Part shown: positions 33,613 to 45,574 of the stretch, in pieces | How positions within the stretch are numbered: position 1 is the first letter of the stretch | Layout of the letters: every line of letters begins with the position of its first letter | Assembly: GCA_035578155.1 (NCBI GenBank) | Contig: JAPWDM010000017.1 | Coordinates: 7,212,828-7,276,827, forward strand | Direction of reading: 5' to 3' | Length of the DNA stretch: 64,000 nucleotides | Source: Brachynemurus nebulosus | Lineage: Eukaryota; Arthropoda; Insecta; Neuroptera; Myrmeleontidae | Notes under the pieces: generated by a model | The model's input: only the letters and a program-made list of their open reading frames with translations | What the model was told of the DNA's origin: nothing | Database searches by the model: none | Translations under genes and position numbers: made by a program

Positions 33613-33923
33613 CTCTTACGATTAGCCAACACAAAATTAAAAAAGTTAAAATTTTAACTTTTCTTCTATGCCAATCGTCTGTGAATTGTTTGTGAATGTT
33701 TGTGACACTTTTAAATTTGTTTGTGACTAATTAGTTTATTAGTTATTAATTTGTTAATTATGAGCTTACGATTAGCCAACACTTTTTAAAAATTGATTGT
33801 AATATAGGCTTCCAGGTACTCAATCGATCGGAAATTGTTTGTGAATTCTAAATATGTTCATAAAAACGTTTGTGACGGCGTAGTTTTTAAAAAAATTAGA
33901 ATATTTTGCTCAAATTTACAGTC

Positions 33924-34610
33924 TCGGGTTGGGCGAAGGGTGATAATAATCGACGTTTCGACTATCGATGTTTTTTTGAAAAAACATCGATGTTTTTGAT
34001 CGATTTTTTCTAAAGTCGAAACATCGATGGTTGACGAAATTTACTGAACCATCGACATCGTCGAGCCGGCCGGAAGTAATTTAATTTTTTGTTTCATTTC
34101 TTTTTGTTTCAGTTTTCATTACTAAAATCAATTATTTTAATTATTTAAATAAAGAAAATTTTGAATTATAGCTATTGTATGTCTGTTTTAACCTCGTCAC
34201 TACCGATGTACAATAATATATTGTACATCAAATTTAGGTTATGTTAACACGATTTTTTAATTGAGAAATAATTAAAAATTTTATATCATTTAAATTTACT
34301 AAACTACGCTTATTTAAAGATATAAGATTAAAAAATTTAGTTACAATAAACGCTTGTTTAAATTTTTGTCCAGTATGCTGGACAAAAGTATACCCATTGA
34401 CGTAAAAAATTTTTAAAAATCAGTAGCGAAGAAATTAAATATAATATTTTCAATTTTTCGTGCTCGTTTTCAGCATCGATGCCAAAGGTCGATGTTTCGA
34501 TATAATATTTATAATAACATGGATGCGATGGTTCGATGGCAAAAAATTAAAAAAATCGATAGTCCGTTGTCGATGTTTTTTACCGACATCGACCATCCCG
34601 CCCATCCCTA
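33924..34610. mobile_element. Degenerate hAT-like element with ATCGATG motifs
   Basis: The right end CATCCCTA and its surroundings match in inverted order the left TCGGGTTGGGCGA region; subterminal CATCGATG motifs recall the elements at 6794 and 51485. No clear 8-bp duplication. Confidence 0.5.
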
Positions 34611-35056
34611 GTGAGTATTGAGTATACTCCCAACATAATAAAAAATAAACGTCTTGCATTGCCACTACAAGATTACTTATGGTTACACTAGAGGGCATTA
34701 ATGTGTATGTGTAGGAAAAGTTATATTTATTTTTCATTTTCTTTTGGAAAAGAAGCGTTCACAAACGTTTTTATGAACATATTTAGAATTCACAAACAAT
34801 TTCCGATCGACTGAGTACCTGGAAGACTATATTACAATCAATTTTTAAAAAGTGTTGGCTAATCGTAAGTTTATAATTAACAAATTAATAACTACTAAAC
34901 TAATTAGTCACAAACAAATTTAAAAGTATCACAAACATTCACAAACGATTCACAAACGATTGGCATAGAAGAAAAGTTTTAATTTTAACCTTTTGAATTT
35001 TGTGTTGGCTAATCGTAAGAGGGTTCAAGATTGGTATATGTACAGGTTACCTCATT

Positions 35057-36736
35057 ACCCTCGTCCGAATAGCCAACATAAATTTAAAAAAATGAGATTT
35101 TTTTATTTTTGCTTCGATTAATCGATTGTGAATCGTTTGTGAATGTTTGTGACGCTATTATTTTCGTTTGTGACTAATTAGTTAATTAATTATTTAATTG
35201 GTAATTAAGAGTGTGTGAATAGCCAACAATTTGTAAAATTTATTGCAATATTGACTTCCTGGCACTTAATCGATCGAAAATCGTTTGTGAATCCCAAATA
35301 TACCATTAAAAACATTTGTGACAGCATATTTTTTAAAAAAATAATAAAAAAAATTCTGTATACTGCTATCATTTACAAAATAGTTATTTTTTCTCACACT
35401 AGAGGGCAGATTCAATGCAACTAAACAGAGTGGCCAATATAAAAAATATGAAGATTAGACAAGGAGTCGAAACTCAGTGTATTCAAAAAAATGTTCAAAT
35501 CAAAGATGGCACTCGTGTTCGTACGATACGAAAGCGGTACAGTACTTAGTCTCAAATGGAACACTCTCAAATGGAAATGCGAGCTTCTATATTATCTTTG
35601 TTAGCTTTTGAATAAAATCTTCTGGAATCTTTTTCAATTTTCAACTCAGTTATAAAGTCGGTTTTTCGATCGTTTTTAAAATAAACTTAACAATTTTTAT
35701 TTTGCGTCGCGTCATTTATATTGTATATTATATAATTCGCTGACGTCACTATGTAAAATCAGAGTCAGTACCATTGGATATTCGCCGTATAAAGTAATTT
35801 AAATTATAAGAGTTTATTTCATACATATGTAATTTCTATGTATTTCCTTATTATTAAATATCATCAACCGACATTGGTGATTCTCAAATGGAAACACTCA
35901 CTTCCCCAGTCCCGGCGTGTTTCTATTTGATTATAAGTACTGTAGTTACATTCTGTTTTATCCGTTTTGTGTTACTATATTCGCTATATTCACATCAGTA
36001 TTTTGCATAGAACATAGAAGCCAACTAATATAAAAAAAGTGTAATTCGCTTGGAGTCATTTGTATACTAGTCACAGCTTAAGGCAGGTAGTCAGTCAGTG
36101 TCCGTCGCCGAACACACACTGCATTGTGTTAACAATGAACACCATTGTTACTTAAATTGGACAGCTTGGTCTGTCCCATAATACGTGTGTTGTGGTGGTA
36201 TGTGTGAGTACACAAAGGCAGACAACAAACTAACACAATTGCAAGCGGTGTGTACCTACACGACATGGTGGGAGAGATTTTACGTCACAAACTCATTACA
36301 AGTGGAACAGAGACATAGACCACCTAGTTTGTCCCCTTGGTATTTTGAGATTATTAACGCCACGAGTGGTAAAAAAAGAAAGCCCTTATATTTACCATTT
36401 TCCTGACCAATTTTGTCAATGAGTTAGATCTCCATCTTATAATACTCCATTATAAAAAACTTCATTACTACAAAAAATAATTGATTTTTTTTATTATTTT
36501 TTTAAAAAATACATTGTCACAAATGTTTTTAATGGTATATTTGGAATTCACAAACGATTTTCGATCGACTAAGTGCCCGGAAGTCAATATTGCAATAAAT
36601 TTTAAAAAATATTAGCTATTAACACACTCTTAATTAACAATTAAATAATTAATTAACTAATTATTCACAAACGAAAATAATAGCGTCACAAACATTCACA
36701 AACGATTGATCGAAGCAAAAATAAAAAAATCTCATT
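35057..36736. mobile_element. Mutator-like foldback element 3, interrupted and 3'-truncated
   Basis: The left arm 35057-35445 is closely similar to the arm of element 1 (ACCCTCGTCCGAATAGCC start). The right arm 36456-36736 matches in inverted order but ends before the terminus. About 1 kb of unrelated sequence (35446-36455) separates them at a point where element 1 is continuous, indicating an insertion whose own ends I could not define. Confidence 0.65.
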
Positions 36737-37059
36737 TACTTTACAAAATCACAGACAAGAGGCAAACAAACATTTGCTTGTTTGTTTGCCTCTCTTCACA
36801 TGTAATGTAATCTTATTTTTCTTGATTTGTGGATTCTCCTATCACTCCCACCATTTCCACTTTCACATCACAGACCACTCCTCCTTAATAAGTATAGGTA
36901 GATAAAATTAGTATATAAGGCATGTAACGAATGTAATATTTATTCTCTTTGAAAATGAACTGACGGTTTGAAAAAATATTGTCACAGTTTCAAAATAAAA
37001 GTGGTATTTTTGCGAAGTAAAATATTTGTTTATTATTTACAAATATGGAATACCATAAA
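36737..37059. other. Gene-free segment with a short hairpin
   Basis: AGAGGCAAACAAAC and its perfect inverted copy (36758-36795) form a hairpin with a 7-10 base loop. Nothing else is recognised. Confidence 0.45.
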
Positions 37060-37383
37060 GTAACGCTCAAATCTATTAATATTAAATAAATCACTTTTAA
37101 GCGCAAAAGTTGAAAAAAAAGAATTAAGGAAAAATTTTTATTTTTTGTTTGTTTTATTTCTGTGGCTTTATTGAATAATTTTTATCAACAAATAAGTATA
37201 CTATTCCATTTAAAAAAAGGTAAGTTTGTATCATAACTCGAAAACCATACGAGCTATAAAGCTCCTGATTATAGCAATTGGTTGCCCCCGTCGATATCTG
37301 CAACTCTTATTTGAACAATTTTTCGATTAAATCAACAGTTTGGCTGTAATAAAAATGGCAACTCTCGAAAAACTCACACAGTA
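37060..37383 (+). repeat. Dispersed repeat, copy 2
   Basis: Inverted relative to 14420-14735; it ends AACTCTCGAAAAACTCACAC. Here the end is followed by AGTATATG and not by a long (TA)n array. Confidence 0.75.
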
Positions 37384-37842
37384 TATGAAATTTTCGTCCC
37401 GAACGCTACCAATCTTACAGAATGCAAATCCTAGTGTATTTTATCTATGGTAGAAACAGTCGCTCAAAAAAGCTGTCTAAAGTTAGCGGCCAAAAATTAA
37501 TTTTTTAATTTTTTTTTTTTTGCTAAATCGTTTGTTCGTCGTTTGTTCGCTATTGTTCGACCAAATTTATTATTTGTTCGTTGTTCATTTTTTCATAAAA
37601 AAAAAAAAAAATGGACCTGAAGTTGGCTCCTAATGTAATAGTTTTTCGGTCTTTTTGTTTTTTATTCGATCACTTTTGATTAGTTATTGTTTGTTCGATC
37701 AAAAAAAGTTTGTTCGATCTTATTTTCATTGATATTTAATTTATTCATGACCATAACCACTACGCGCATGCGCCAATTTATCGTGATTCACGCGGTCTAT
37801 TTAAACAACACAATAATAACAACAATAATAACAATAATTTAA

Positions 37843-38242
37843 TCTTTAAATGATTAAGACGAGTTACCTCGTCCTGCAATATAGCGGCTCAAGTGCCATT
37901 TTCACAAGTACAAGTGCCGCCATTAAAATAAAAGGTTTAATCATATAGAAAATTTTTTTGTTTAAAAATGTCGGACCTTTTACTGTCAGTGACAAGTACA
38001 ATAGATAAGATTACAAAAAAGTAGAAATTTAGATCCCAACGTTAAAAAAGTGAACCCTAGGAATTTACAAAATATAAACTATACTAAACTGTTGGTAAAA
38101 TTGAACATTACTTAGAATTATATCGTATTTCGAAAAATCTGTCATAGATGGAAGGCACTTGTACCAGTGAATATATACCTATCAAAGCATTTTGAGCCAC
38201 CATATTGCAGGACGAGTTAACTCGTCTTAATCATTTAAAGAA
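37843..38242 (+). mobile_element. TTAA-type MITE, copy E (rearranged)
   Basis: TTAA at 37839-37842 and 38243-38246. It has the family's right terminus at both ends: 37843-37900 is an inverted copy of the right end, then the body from 37935 is in normal order. Confidence 0.7.
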
Positions 38243-38250
38243 TTAAATTA

Positions 38251-38309
38251 TTAATTAAAATTCACATAGTGTTTGAAAAATTATCAAACACTATGTGAAT
38301 TTTAATTAA
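38251..38309. repeat. Perfect hairpin, 26-bp arms
   Basis: Arms 38251-38276 and 38284-38309 are exact inverted copies (AAAATTCACATAGTGTTTGA core), with a 7-base loop. Confidence 0.9.
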
Positions 38310-38750
38310 CATAATGGATTGGTCATACATGCCAAAGTAAATTGAGTGTTCAAGTATCAACTAAGCTGGACATCAAGTGAACATATGAATATTGGTGTAT
38401 GTATAAATACGAACAAAAGTTCGTCATACATTTAAAGTGTTTCACAGGCACCGATAACATTTGAAATTTAAAAAAGTTAAATTATTATTATTATTATTGT
38501 TGCTGTGGTTGTTATCCACAGAATATATCAGAAACCAAATTCCTATCTCTATAGTCTATGCTAGTGAGATCACTGTGGCCAAAAAATGACGTAAAATTTG
38601 TCTAAACGCCCCCCTCCTCAAACGCACAACATGTTACTACATAAATCTCGTATCTATGTACACGGATCTACGCTTGTGTGTGTGTCATACGTCACACTCA
38701 ATCTCTGGTAGATTGGGCGTGCATTGTGTATGTACATATGGTACATATCG

Positions 38751-39894
38751 AGCCATTACCGCCGATATATCGTAAGCGACACTTTTATCGAAATTGAAAT
38801 TTTTATTGTAAGCAACATTTTAAACTGTAATGGACCAAGCAGTGTTAACGTTTTTCTCCAAAATTCGTTAATTAACGAGTTATAGCAACTGCTTAGTTTA
38901 TCGCTAATACAACACATTTTAGCGTAACAGACAATAACCATCTTTATCGTAAGGTTAATAAAATCGAGCCATTACCGCCATTTTAGCGTAACCGACAAAT
39001 TTAATATCAAATTTTACAGGAGAAGGATTTTTTAAATATTTGTATGGCGTTTGCGATATTTCTGCTGTCTTAATTTTATTACGCCTGAGCGTAATAAAGT
39101 AATAGGAATAATACGTTATTCCTATTACTTTATTAACCTTACGATAAAGATGGTTATTGTCGGTTACGCTAAAATGTGAAAATATGTTGTATTAACGATA
39201 AACTAAGCAGTTGCTATAACTCGTTAATTAACGAATTTTGGAGAAAAACGTTAACACTGGTTGATCCGTTACAGTTTAAAATGTTGCTTGCAATAAAAAT
39301 CTCAATTTCGATAAAAGTGTCGCTTACGATAAATCGGCGGTAATGGCTTGAAATAATAGGGATAATACGCTCAGGCGTAATAAAATTATAGAAATATCGC
39401 AAGCGCCATACAAATACAGCAAAGATTCTTTTTATAATACACCCTGACCAGATAAAAATGCAATTACATATATTGCCATCTCTTTTTAAATACAAATTCA
39501 GAATATACAGGTTGATAACTATGACTTGTGATTTCGATGTGTATAGAATACAAATGTATATGATAATTGTTTGCAATACATTTTAATGCAAAATATTTAA
39601 TAATCAGTTAAAAATTTATATTTTTATAAAAAATAAATGTATTTCGTATTAAAAATGCATTTCATATTTAATACATGAAACATCCTGTATACAAATTATA
39701 TATTCGTAGGTACATGTTTAAATGAATAAAAAATATATATCTTTCTTTCTTAAAAAGATTACGAAATATGTTTCTTTCTTTCTCGCACGTGTATTATAAA
39801 AAGAATCATTGCTGGATTTAAAAAATCCTTCTCCTGTAAAATTTGATATTTATCGGTTACGCTAAAATCAAATGGCGGAAATGGCTCGATATAA
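38751..39894. repeat. Two interleaved inverted repeats (A-B-A'-B')
   Basis: Arm A (38751-38956) pairs with A' (39126-39352); arm B (38957-39090) pairs with B' (39355-39894, minus the MITE at 39417-39814). Both begin TCGAGCCATTACCGCC and use TTTTAGCGTAAC motifs. Between B and A' lies a perfect palindrome TAATAGGAATAA-TACG-inverse (39085-39130). Short frames across it are not genes. Confidence 0.7.
39417..39814 (-). mobile_element. TA-type MITE, copy 1 (398 bp)
   Basis: TIRs CAGCAA(A/T)GATTCTTTTTATAA on both sides, inserted into arm B'; the partner arm B is uninterrupted at that point. About 95 percent alike by eye to copy 2 at 43926-44325 in the other orientation. A flanking TA (right side reads GA) suggests Tc1/mariner-type. 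Confidence 0.75.
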
Positions 39895-40400
39895 TATGTA
39901 CGAACAGTTCGATCATTGTTGGCAAGTGTGATAACAATGACAAACAATCAATGTCCGCACCGCTACAGCTGGTGCACGACTAGTCACCTTAAGCGGTATC
40001 TGACCCAGTTTGACCTGTTACTGTCCACAGATTTTTATATGTACGCTTAGCACTGGTTGTTATCATTGTGTTGTTTAAATAGACTGCGTGAATCACGATA
40101 AATTGGCGCATGCGCGTAGTGATTATGGTCATGAAAAAATTAAATGTCAATGTAAATAAGATCGAACAAACATTTTTTTTGATCGAACAAACAATAACTA
40201 ATCAAAATTGATCGAATAAAAAACAAAAAGACCGAAAAACTATTACATTAGAAGCCAACTTCAGGTCCATTTTTTCTTTATTTTTTGTGAAAAAATGAAC
40301 AACGAACAAATAATAAATTTGGTCGAACAATAACGAACAAACGATTTAGCAAAAAAAAATAATTAAAAAATTAATTTTCCGCCGCTAACTTAAGACAGCC

Positions 40401-40515
40401 GCTCAAAAATTGCTTGAAAGCAGCATTCACATTCTCGCGAAGTTAACCGAAGTACGAGAGTGTAGACCACGGAGTAACGGAGACACAGCAACTATCTCTA
40501 TCATGAAATCTCCAG
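40401..40515. other. Gene-free segment, diverged outer arm of the giant hairpin
   Basis: Weak inverted similarity to 47108-47165 (CTCTCGC and GCAACTAT motifs). Confidence 0.4.
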
Positions 40516-40674
40516 TGTACGGAAGACCGGTAGGGACACATTCGTACTGTCTGTGACAGCACTTTATTTCTGATGATTCCGCCATACACAGTGTGTCAGC
40601 ACATGCTTATTCTCAATGTTTCTGATATAGTATGTCGGAAACGCCAAAATTTTAATACGATACATACTTGCGTA

Positions 40675-41646
40675 CAGCAATCCCCCGAAGAACACGATTA
40701 ATTGGTTCCGTGTTCTTTGAAACCGTGTTGTTCGAGACCATCAAAGATAGGCATTTTCTATTACAAGTGTGAAAATAAAAAAATATAAAAAAAAATTCAA
40801 AGAAATAACGCAACGAAATGTGAATTACATACTTATATACACATTTGTATGTAATGCGTATTTATTTCGATTAAAATAGAATGGAATTGAGCATTCGTTA
40901 GCTCTGAAGTCGGTCTATCATAAAAATTTATTGAAAAATCGTAAATATTTCGTAAACGGTGCATCGCAGCTCAAAAATAACGAAATTTTTGAAGGCTTAA
41001 GCGAAGCAAGTTGTGGGTATTCCAAACATATTACGACTGTTAAAACCTACTTTTCGTTATCGAAAATTATCGATAACGAACTATTTATCAAAAATTGGTT
41101 ATAATTGTTTAATTTAAGCTCTATTAGTCCCTCTGATTTGGTCACCAATAGAATATTTCTGAAAAAATTAGTTTTCGATATTTTTCGTAAACGTAAACTT
41201 TTGGTCGTAAATATTTCGTAAACGGTGCGTCGTAGCGAAAAAACAACGAAATTTTTGAAGGCTTAAGCGAAGCATGTTGTAGGTATTCCGAACATATTAG
41301 GACTGTCAAAACTTACTTTTTGTTATCGAAAATTATCGATATCGAAAATAACGACTTTTTCAAAATTTAAGTACGTAAATTTCTACAGATTCGTTATCAT
41401 TTCTATTATAAATTTCTCAAAAATTTTAGTAGTTTTTATTTCCAACATTTTTCTTTTGTAATGACAGATTCAATTCACACGATTTTTATTCGTGTAAATC
41501 AAATCCCCGATGTAACTTTATATCAAATATATTATAATATAATAATATGTATTTTATTCTTTTTCAGAAAAATTACTTAAAAACCGTGTAATTAGGGGGA
41601 AGGGTACCCGTGCTCTTCGAGACCCGTGTTCTTCGGGGGTTATCTG
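40675..41646. mobile_element. Pogo/Tc1-mariner-like element, 972 bp
   Basis: TA on both sides (40673-40674, 41647-41648). The ends CAGCAATCCCCCGAAGAACA and CAGATAACCCCCGAAGAACA (right, inverted) match. Inside is a direct repeat of about 150 bp (40938-41088 and 41200-41350). No transposase. Confidence 0.75.
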
Positions 41647-41716
41647 TATATCCAAGACAAGAACCACTTTCTTCCGGTTCTTTAACGCCTTTAGTACTGC
41701 TATATATTCCAATTTT

Positions 41717-42106
41717 TTAGATAAAAAATTTAATATCTCTATAAGTATAATTGCAAGTTTGGTACATTTTGCTTAATTTATTTACAATATGACCGCCCTT
41801 TACTATACAGCCTCCAGTTACCGATATAAGACAATGCACACTCGTCAGTTGAATTTTTTCCAAAAATCTGTATGACGAGCTCAGCTCATCATTAGTCCTA
41901 AAGGCGTTAATGATTGCTGCACATACATCTTCTAAAGGTGATTCCACAATATTACGACGTTTCAAGTTCAATCCTTTAAAAAGACGTTTAAGATGACGTA
42001 ATGATAATATAATATTATGATGACTAGCTAGAATACCCACAATTTCTCCATAACCATATCCCTCTTTATGGTATTTTAAAAGTAAATTATTTCGTAAATC
42101 ACTCAT
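41717..42106 (-). pseudogene. Helix-turn-helix N-terminus of an integrase-core-like transposase
   Basis: The 129-codon frame starts with helices K-Y-H-K-E-G-Y-G-Y-G-E-I-V and S-L-R-H-L-K-R-L-F-K (residues about 11-45), the pattern of animal integrase-core proteins whose N-terminus reads as an HTH followed by a basic G-L-x-R-R. A Y-R-F motif near residue 79 stands where relatives have G-Y-R-W-M. The DDE core that should follow is absent; the frame degenerates after about residue 95. It lies inside the 3.3 kb TIR element and may be the relic of its transposase. Assignment is from motif memory. Confidence 0.45.
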
Positions 42107-43277
42107 TTTTTATGAATGTTAAGTAGAAAGTATATTTATCAATGTATATAATAACTACTTTATTCAATATAGGTAGGCAGTTATTCAATAATAATGATGA
42201 GAATATTATAAAATAAATATGGGTAGTTCTACAAACGAGGGAATTTTTTGACGGCCCAACTCATTTTGTATATTAATATTTTGAAAAATACATTTTTTCT
42301 AGATGGAAACTGTAAACCATTACTGCATCTAACTGGTCACGCAAAATTACCCGGTTTCGAAATATATTTTTTTTATAAAAAATGACACTTAAAATGTAAA
42401 AATTCTCAGTCTCCTGGTATGTCTCCTCTCTAAAGTAAAACATAGCAGACTAAATAATTATTTTTTCTGAATGTATAAAAAAAAAATTTACACTGCAGTA
42501 GTAATCTATAGTATTGGTACTTTTTTATTTTTGAATTTTTTTTATATTTTCTTTAAGAAATATTCTATTGAATTTTGTCTCCCGAACTTTGCATCATTCT
42601 CCTATCAAACCAAAACACTTAAAAAATATAAAAAATTTATATTCCGATTAAAACATCGTTTGTCATAGTAATTAACTGAAATATAATAAATAAAATAAAG
42701 TACATGTTTTACTTAATTTGAGGTTGTATCAATTAATTCAGTTAACATTGTAAGTGAGATCGACTTGGTCCAGTCAATTTCTCAGTATCCTGGTCAGCAT
42801 TTTCGTGAAAAATACTGTGGATATAAGAAATATTTCAGTTGTATGAGTTGTAAATATGTTGTATTGGAATAGCGGACCTGTTTTTTTTTTCTTTTTTTTA
42901 TAAAACTTTATTTTGAAGAATTCTCAGTCTCCTGGTCACAGTCTCCTGGCAGCTACAAAAACAGGATTAAACTTAAATAATGTAATAAATTAGGTAAATG
43001 TCATTAGAATACTGTAATAAATGACTCCGTATACTTTTTAATAAAAAATAAATTTCCATTTTTTTTTTCTGTATAATATATACTATATAATTAACATAAC
43101 TACGGATACATATACTACTAATATAATATATAATATGTATTAAACTGTCGTAAATGACTTCGAATATTTTTTAATAAATAATAAATTCGCAATTTTTTCT
43201 TTTTTTATTTATTTAGTTTCTTTTTTTTTAATTTTTTTTTAAATTTTTTTTTAATACATATATACACTATATAACTA

Positions 43278-43280
<3 letters not shown>

Positions 43281-43342
<62 letters not shown>
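43281..43342. repeat. (TA)n microsatellite
   Basis: About 31 TA units inside the 3.3 kb TIR element. Confidence 0.95.
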
Positions 43343-43344
<2 letters not shown>

Positions 43345-43771
43345 TACTAATATAATATATAGTATATATTAAATAAATAATAAATTGTTTAATAATTAAA
43401 AATTTAATAATAAAAATAATAAAAATTGTTTAATAATAAAAATTAATAAATTGTTTAATAGTTTAAGGAATTAAGCTTAATAATAAAAATGAATATAAGA
43501 AATTCTCTTGTGTTAATTTTAGTTTTTTTACTCATTTTTTCACTTTCCTGGATGTCTCTTTTTTTATAATGGCCATAAAATTTATAATTTTTAATTTTTT
43601 GATTGGCCACTTTGAAATAGTGTGAAAAATGTCATCAACTTGAAATAAAACTACTTGCCAAAGCTTATGCATGAAAAAAATGTCGGGCCGGAATTAAGTC
43701 ATTTTCTTCCCCTTTTTTGTATAACTACCCATATAAAGAATCCAATTTTAGAGCACCTTCTTATTTTCAGT

Positions 43772-43838
43772 ATTTCTGACATAGTATGTCAGAAATATTT
43801 CTTAATATTTCTGACATACTATGTCAGAAATATTGCAA
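43772..43838. repeat. Duplicated palindrome TTTCTGACATAGTATGTCAG
   Basis: Two adjacent copies of a TCTGACATA(G/C)TATGTCAGA palindrome next to the right TIR of the 3.3 kb element; the left TIR carries one diverged copy (40618-40638). Confidence 0.8.
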
Positions 43839-43925
43839 ATAAGCATGTGCTGAGACACTGTGTATGGCGTAATCATCAGAAATAAAGTGCTGTCACACCA
43901 TAGAGAATAACACTATATACATACA

Positions 43926-44325
43926 GCAATGATTCTTTTTATAACACACGTGCGAGAAAGAAAGAAACATATTTCGTAATCTTTTTAAGAAAGAAAGATA
44001 TATATTTTTTATTCATTTAAACATGTACCTACGAATATATAATTTGTATACAGGATGTTTCATGTATTAAAAATGAAATGCATTTTTAATACGAAATACA
44101 TTTATTTTTTATAAAAATATAAATTTTTAACTGATTATTAAATATTTTGCATTAAAATGTATTGCAAACAATTATCATATACATTTGCATTTTATACACA
44201 TCGAAATCGCAAGTCATAGTTATCAACCTGTATATTCTGAATTTGTATTTAAAAAGAGATAGCAATATATGTAACTGCATTTCTATCTGGTCAGGGTGTA
44301 TTATAAAAAGAATCTTTGCTGTATA
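43926..44325 (+). mobile_element. TA-type MITE, copy 2 (about 400 bp)
   Basis: Flanked by TATA-containing sequence; ends CAGCAATGATTCTTTTTATA and the inverse of CAGCAAAGATTCTTTTTATA. The right arm of the giant hairpin lacks it, giving an empty site. Confidence 0.8.
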
Positions 44326-44346
44326 TATAGAAGAGCACTCACTTAA

Positions 44347-44662
44347 CTTTTAAATGATTAAGACGAGTTAACTCGTCCTGCAATTTGGCGGCTCAAAATG
44401 CTGTCATATGTATATATTCACTGGTACAGATGCCGCCATCTGTGACAGTATGGTATAATTCTAAATAATATTCAATTTTATCAACATAGTTTAGTAAAAT
44501 TTATTTTTTGTTAATTCCTCGGGTTCACTTTTTTAATGTTGGGATCTTTGATTTTTTTCTTTTTCTTTTTTTGCAGCCTTATCTATTGTACTTATCACTT
44601 CGCAGTAAAAAGTCCGGCATTTTGAGACAAAAAAATTTTACCATATGGTTTGTTTAAAAGAA
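44347..44662 (-). mobile_element. TTAA-type MITE, copy D
   Basis: TTAA at 44343-44346 and 44663-44666; the empty site in the right arm (about 47040-47048) has a single TTAA. Confidence 0.85.
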
Positions 44663-45044
44663 TTAAATTATAGGATTTTTTCTTAGCAGGTGGTTATTTT
44701 TAGTTCAGAGGGCAGTGCAGTAGCACTGCACAACATATTTAAAAAAAATGATAATTGTAGATGGTGCTACTATCTGATATCTGTCGAATTTACTGTTCAT
44801 AAAACTTATTCTATTATTTTAGAAATTTATAATTTGTAACATTTCTATAGTAACAATTATAAAAAATTCTATCAGGAAATTTTCATTTTTTTCGAATTAT
44901 TTATGAGTAATTCGTCTATTTTTTTGAGTTCAATATTAAATTTAATAATTTTACTTAATTATTATTGGAGGTATGTATATTTAATATTTATTAGTTTATT
45001 TTTATTTGAAAATAATTACTTATTTTATTATCACAGTAAATTAA

Positions 45045-45353
45045 CCCTTTTAAACAAACCATATGGTAAAATTTTTTGTCTCAAAATGCCGGACTTTTTA
45101 CTGCGAAGTGATAAGTACAATAGATAAGGCTACAAAAAAAGAAAAAATCAACAATCCCAACATTAAAAAAGTGAACCCTAGGAATTTACAAAAAATAAAT
45201 TATACTAAACTATGTTGATAAAATTGAACATTATTTAGAATTATACCGTATTGTCACAGATGGCGGCACCTGTACCAGTGAATATATACATATGACAGCA
45301 TTTTGAGCCGCCATATTACAGGACGAGTTAACTCATCTTAATCATTTAAAGAG
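45045..45353 (+). mobile_element. TTAA-type MITE, copy B
   Basis: TTAA at 45041-45044 and 45354-45357; the empty site in the right arm (about 46660-46670) has a single TTAA. Confidence 0.85.
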
Positions 45354-45574
45354 TTAATTAGAAAATTATAATACATTTTATCTGTTGCAGAAAAATGGGA
45401 GCACACTTGTCACAAATTAGAATCAGTAATAATGATATTCATTTACGAAATATATGATTAATGTATAATTTTGAAGAAAAATAAATTTACTTGAGTTTTT
45501 AAACAAATATATGAGTATATAATTATTGTATGAGTTTTAAACTTGAAAAACTGATAAAAATAAAATGCGATTAA

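Larger units (their letters stand above)
32898..35024. mobile_element. Mutator-like foldback element 2, with nested insertions
   Basis: Flanked by a perfect 9-bp duplication TCAAGATTG (32889-32897, 35025-35033). TIRs begin A(G/C)CCTCTTACGATTAGCC; the left one is split by element 1. The arms hold CACAAACGATT/AATCGTTTGTG motifs. The centre contains a hAT-like element (33924-34610). A 9-bp duplication fits Mutator-like elements. No transposase is seen. Confidence 0.75.
37471..40400. mobile_element. Large foldback, 350-bp arms, 2.9 kb overall
   Basis: Arms 37471-37820 and 40058-40400 are inverted copies sharing CGCATGCGCCAATTTATCGTG, TTCGATCA-type motifs and AGTTAGCGGC. The interior contains a TTAA-type MITE, a perfect hairpin, two interleaved inverted repeats and a TA-type MITE. 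No transposase frame. Confidence 0.75.
40552..43897. mobile_element. 3.3 kb TIR element within the giant foldback
   Basis: TIRs of about 100 bp: TGTGACAGCACTTTATTTCT then CAGCACATGCTTATT-type sequence at 40552-40645, inverted at 43800-43897. It contains a nested TA-flanked MITE (40675-41646), the helix-turn-helix frame (41717-42106, minus) and long AT-rich noncoding sequence. Three CAGTCTCCTGGT-like motifs lie at 42409-42950. Confidence 0.7.

Noticed and set aside
36185..36406. 73-codon frame
   Set aside because: Lies in the unexplained insertion of foldback element 3; no start context or domain.
39214..39576. 120-codon frame (and 44162-44353)
   Set aside because: Both are readings across copies of the TA-type MITE and the neighbouring inverted repeat; not conserved as a gene.
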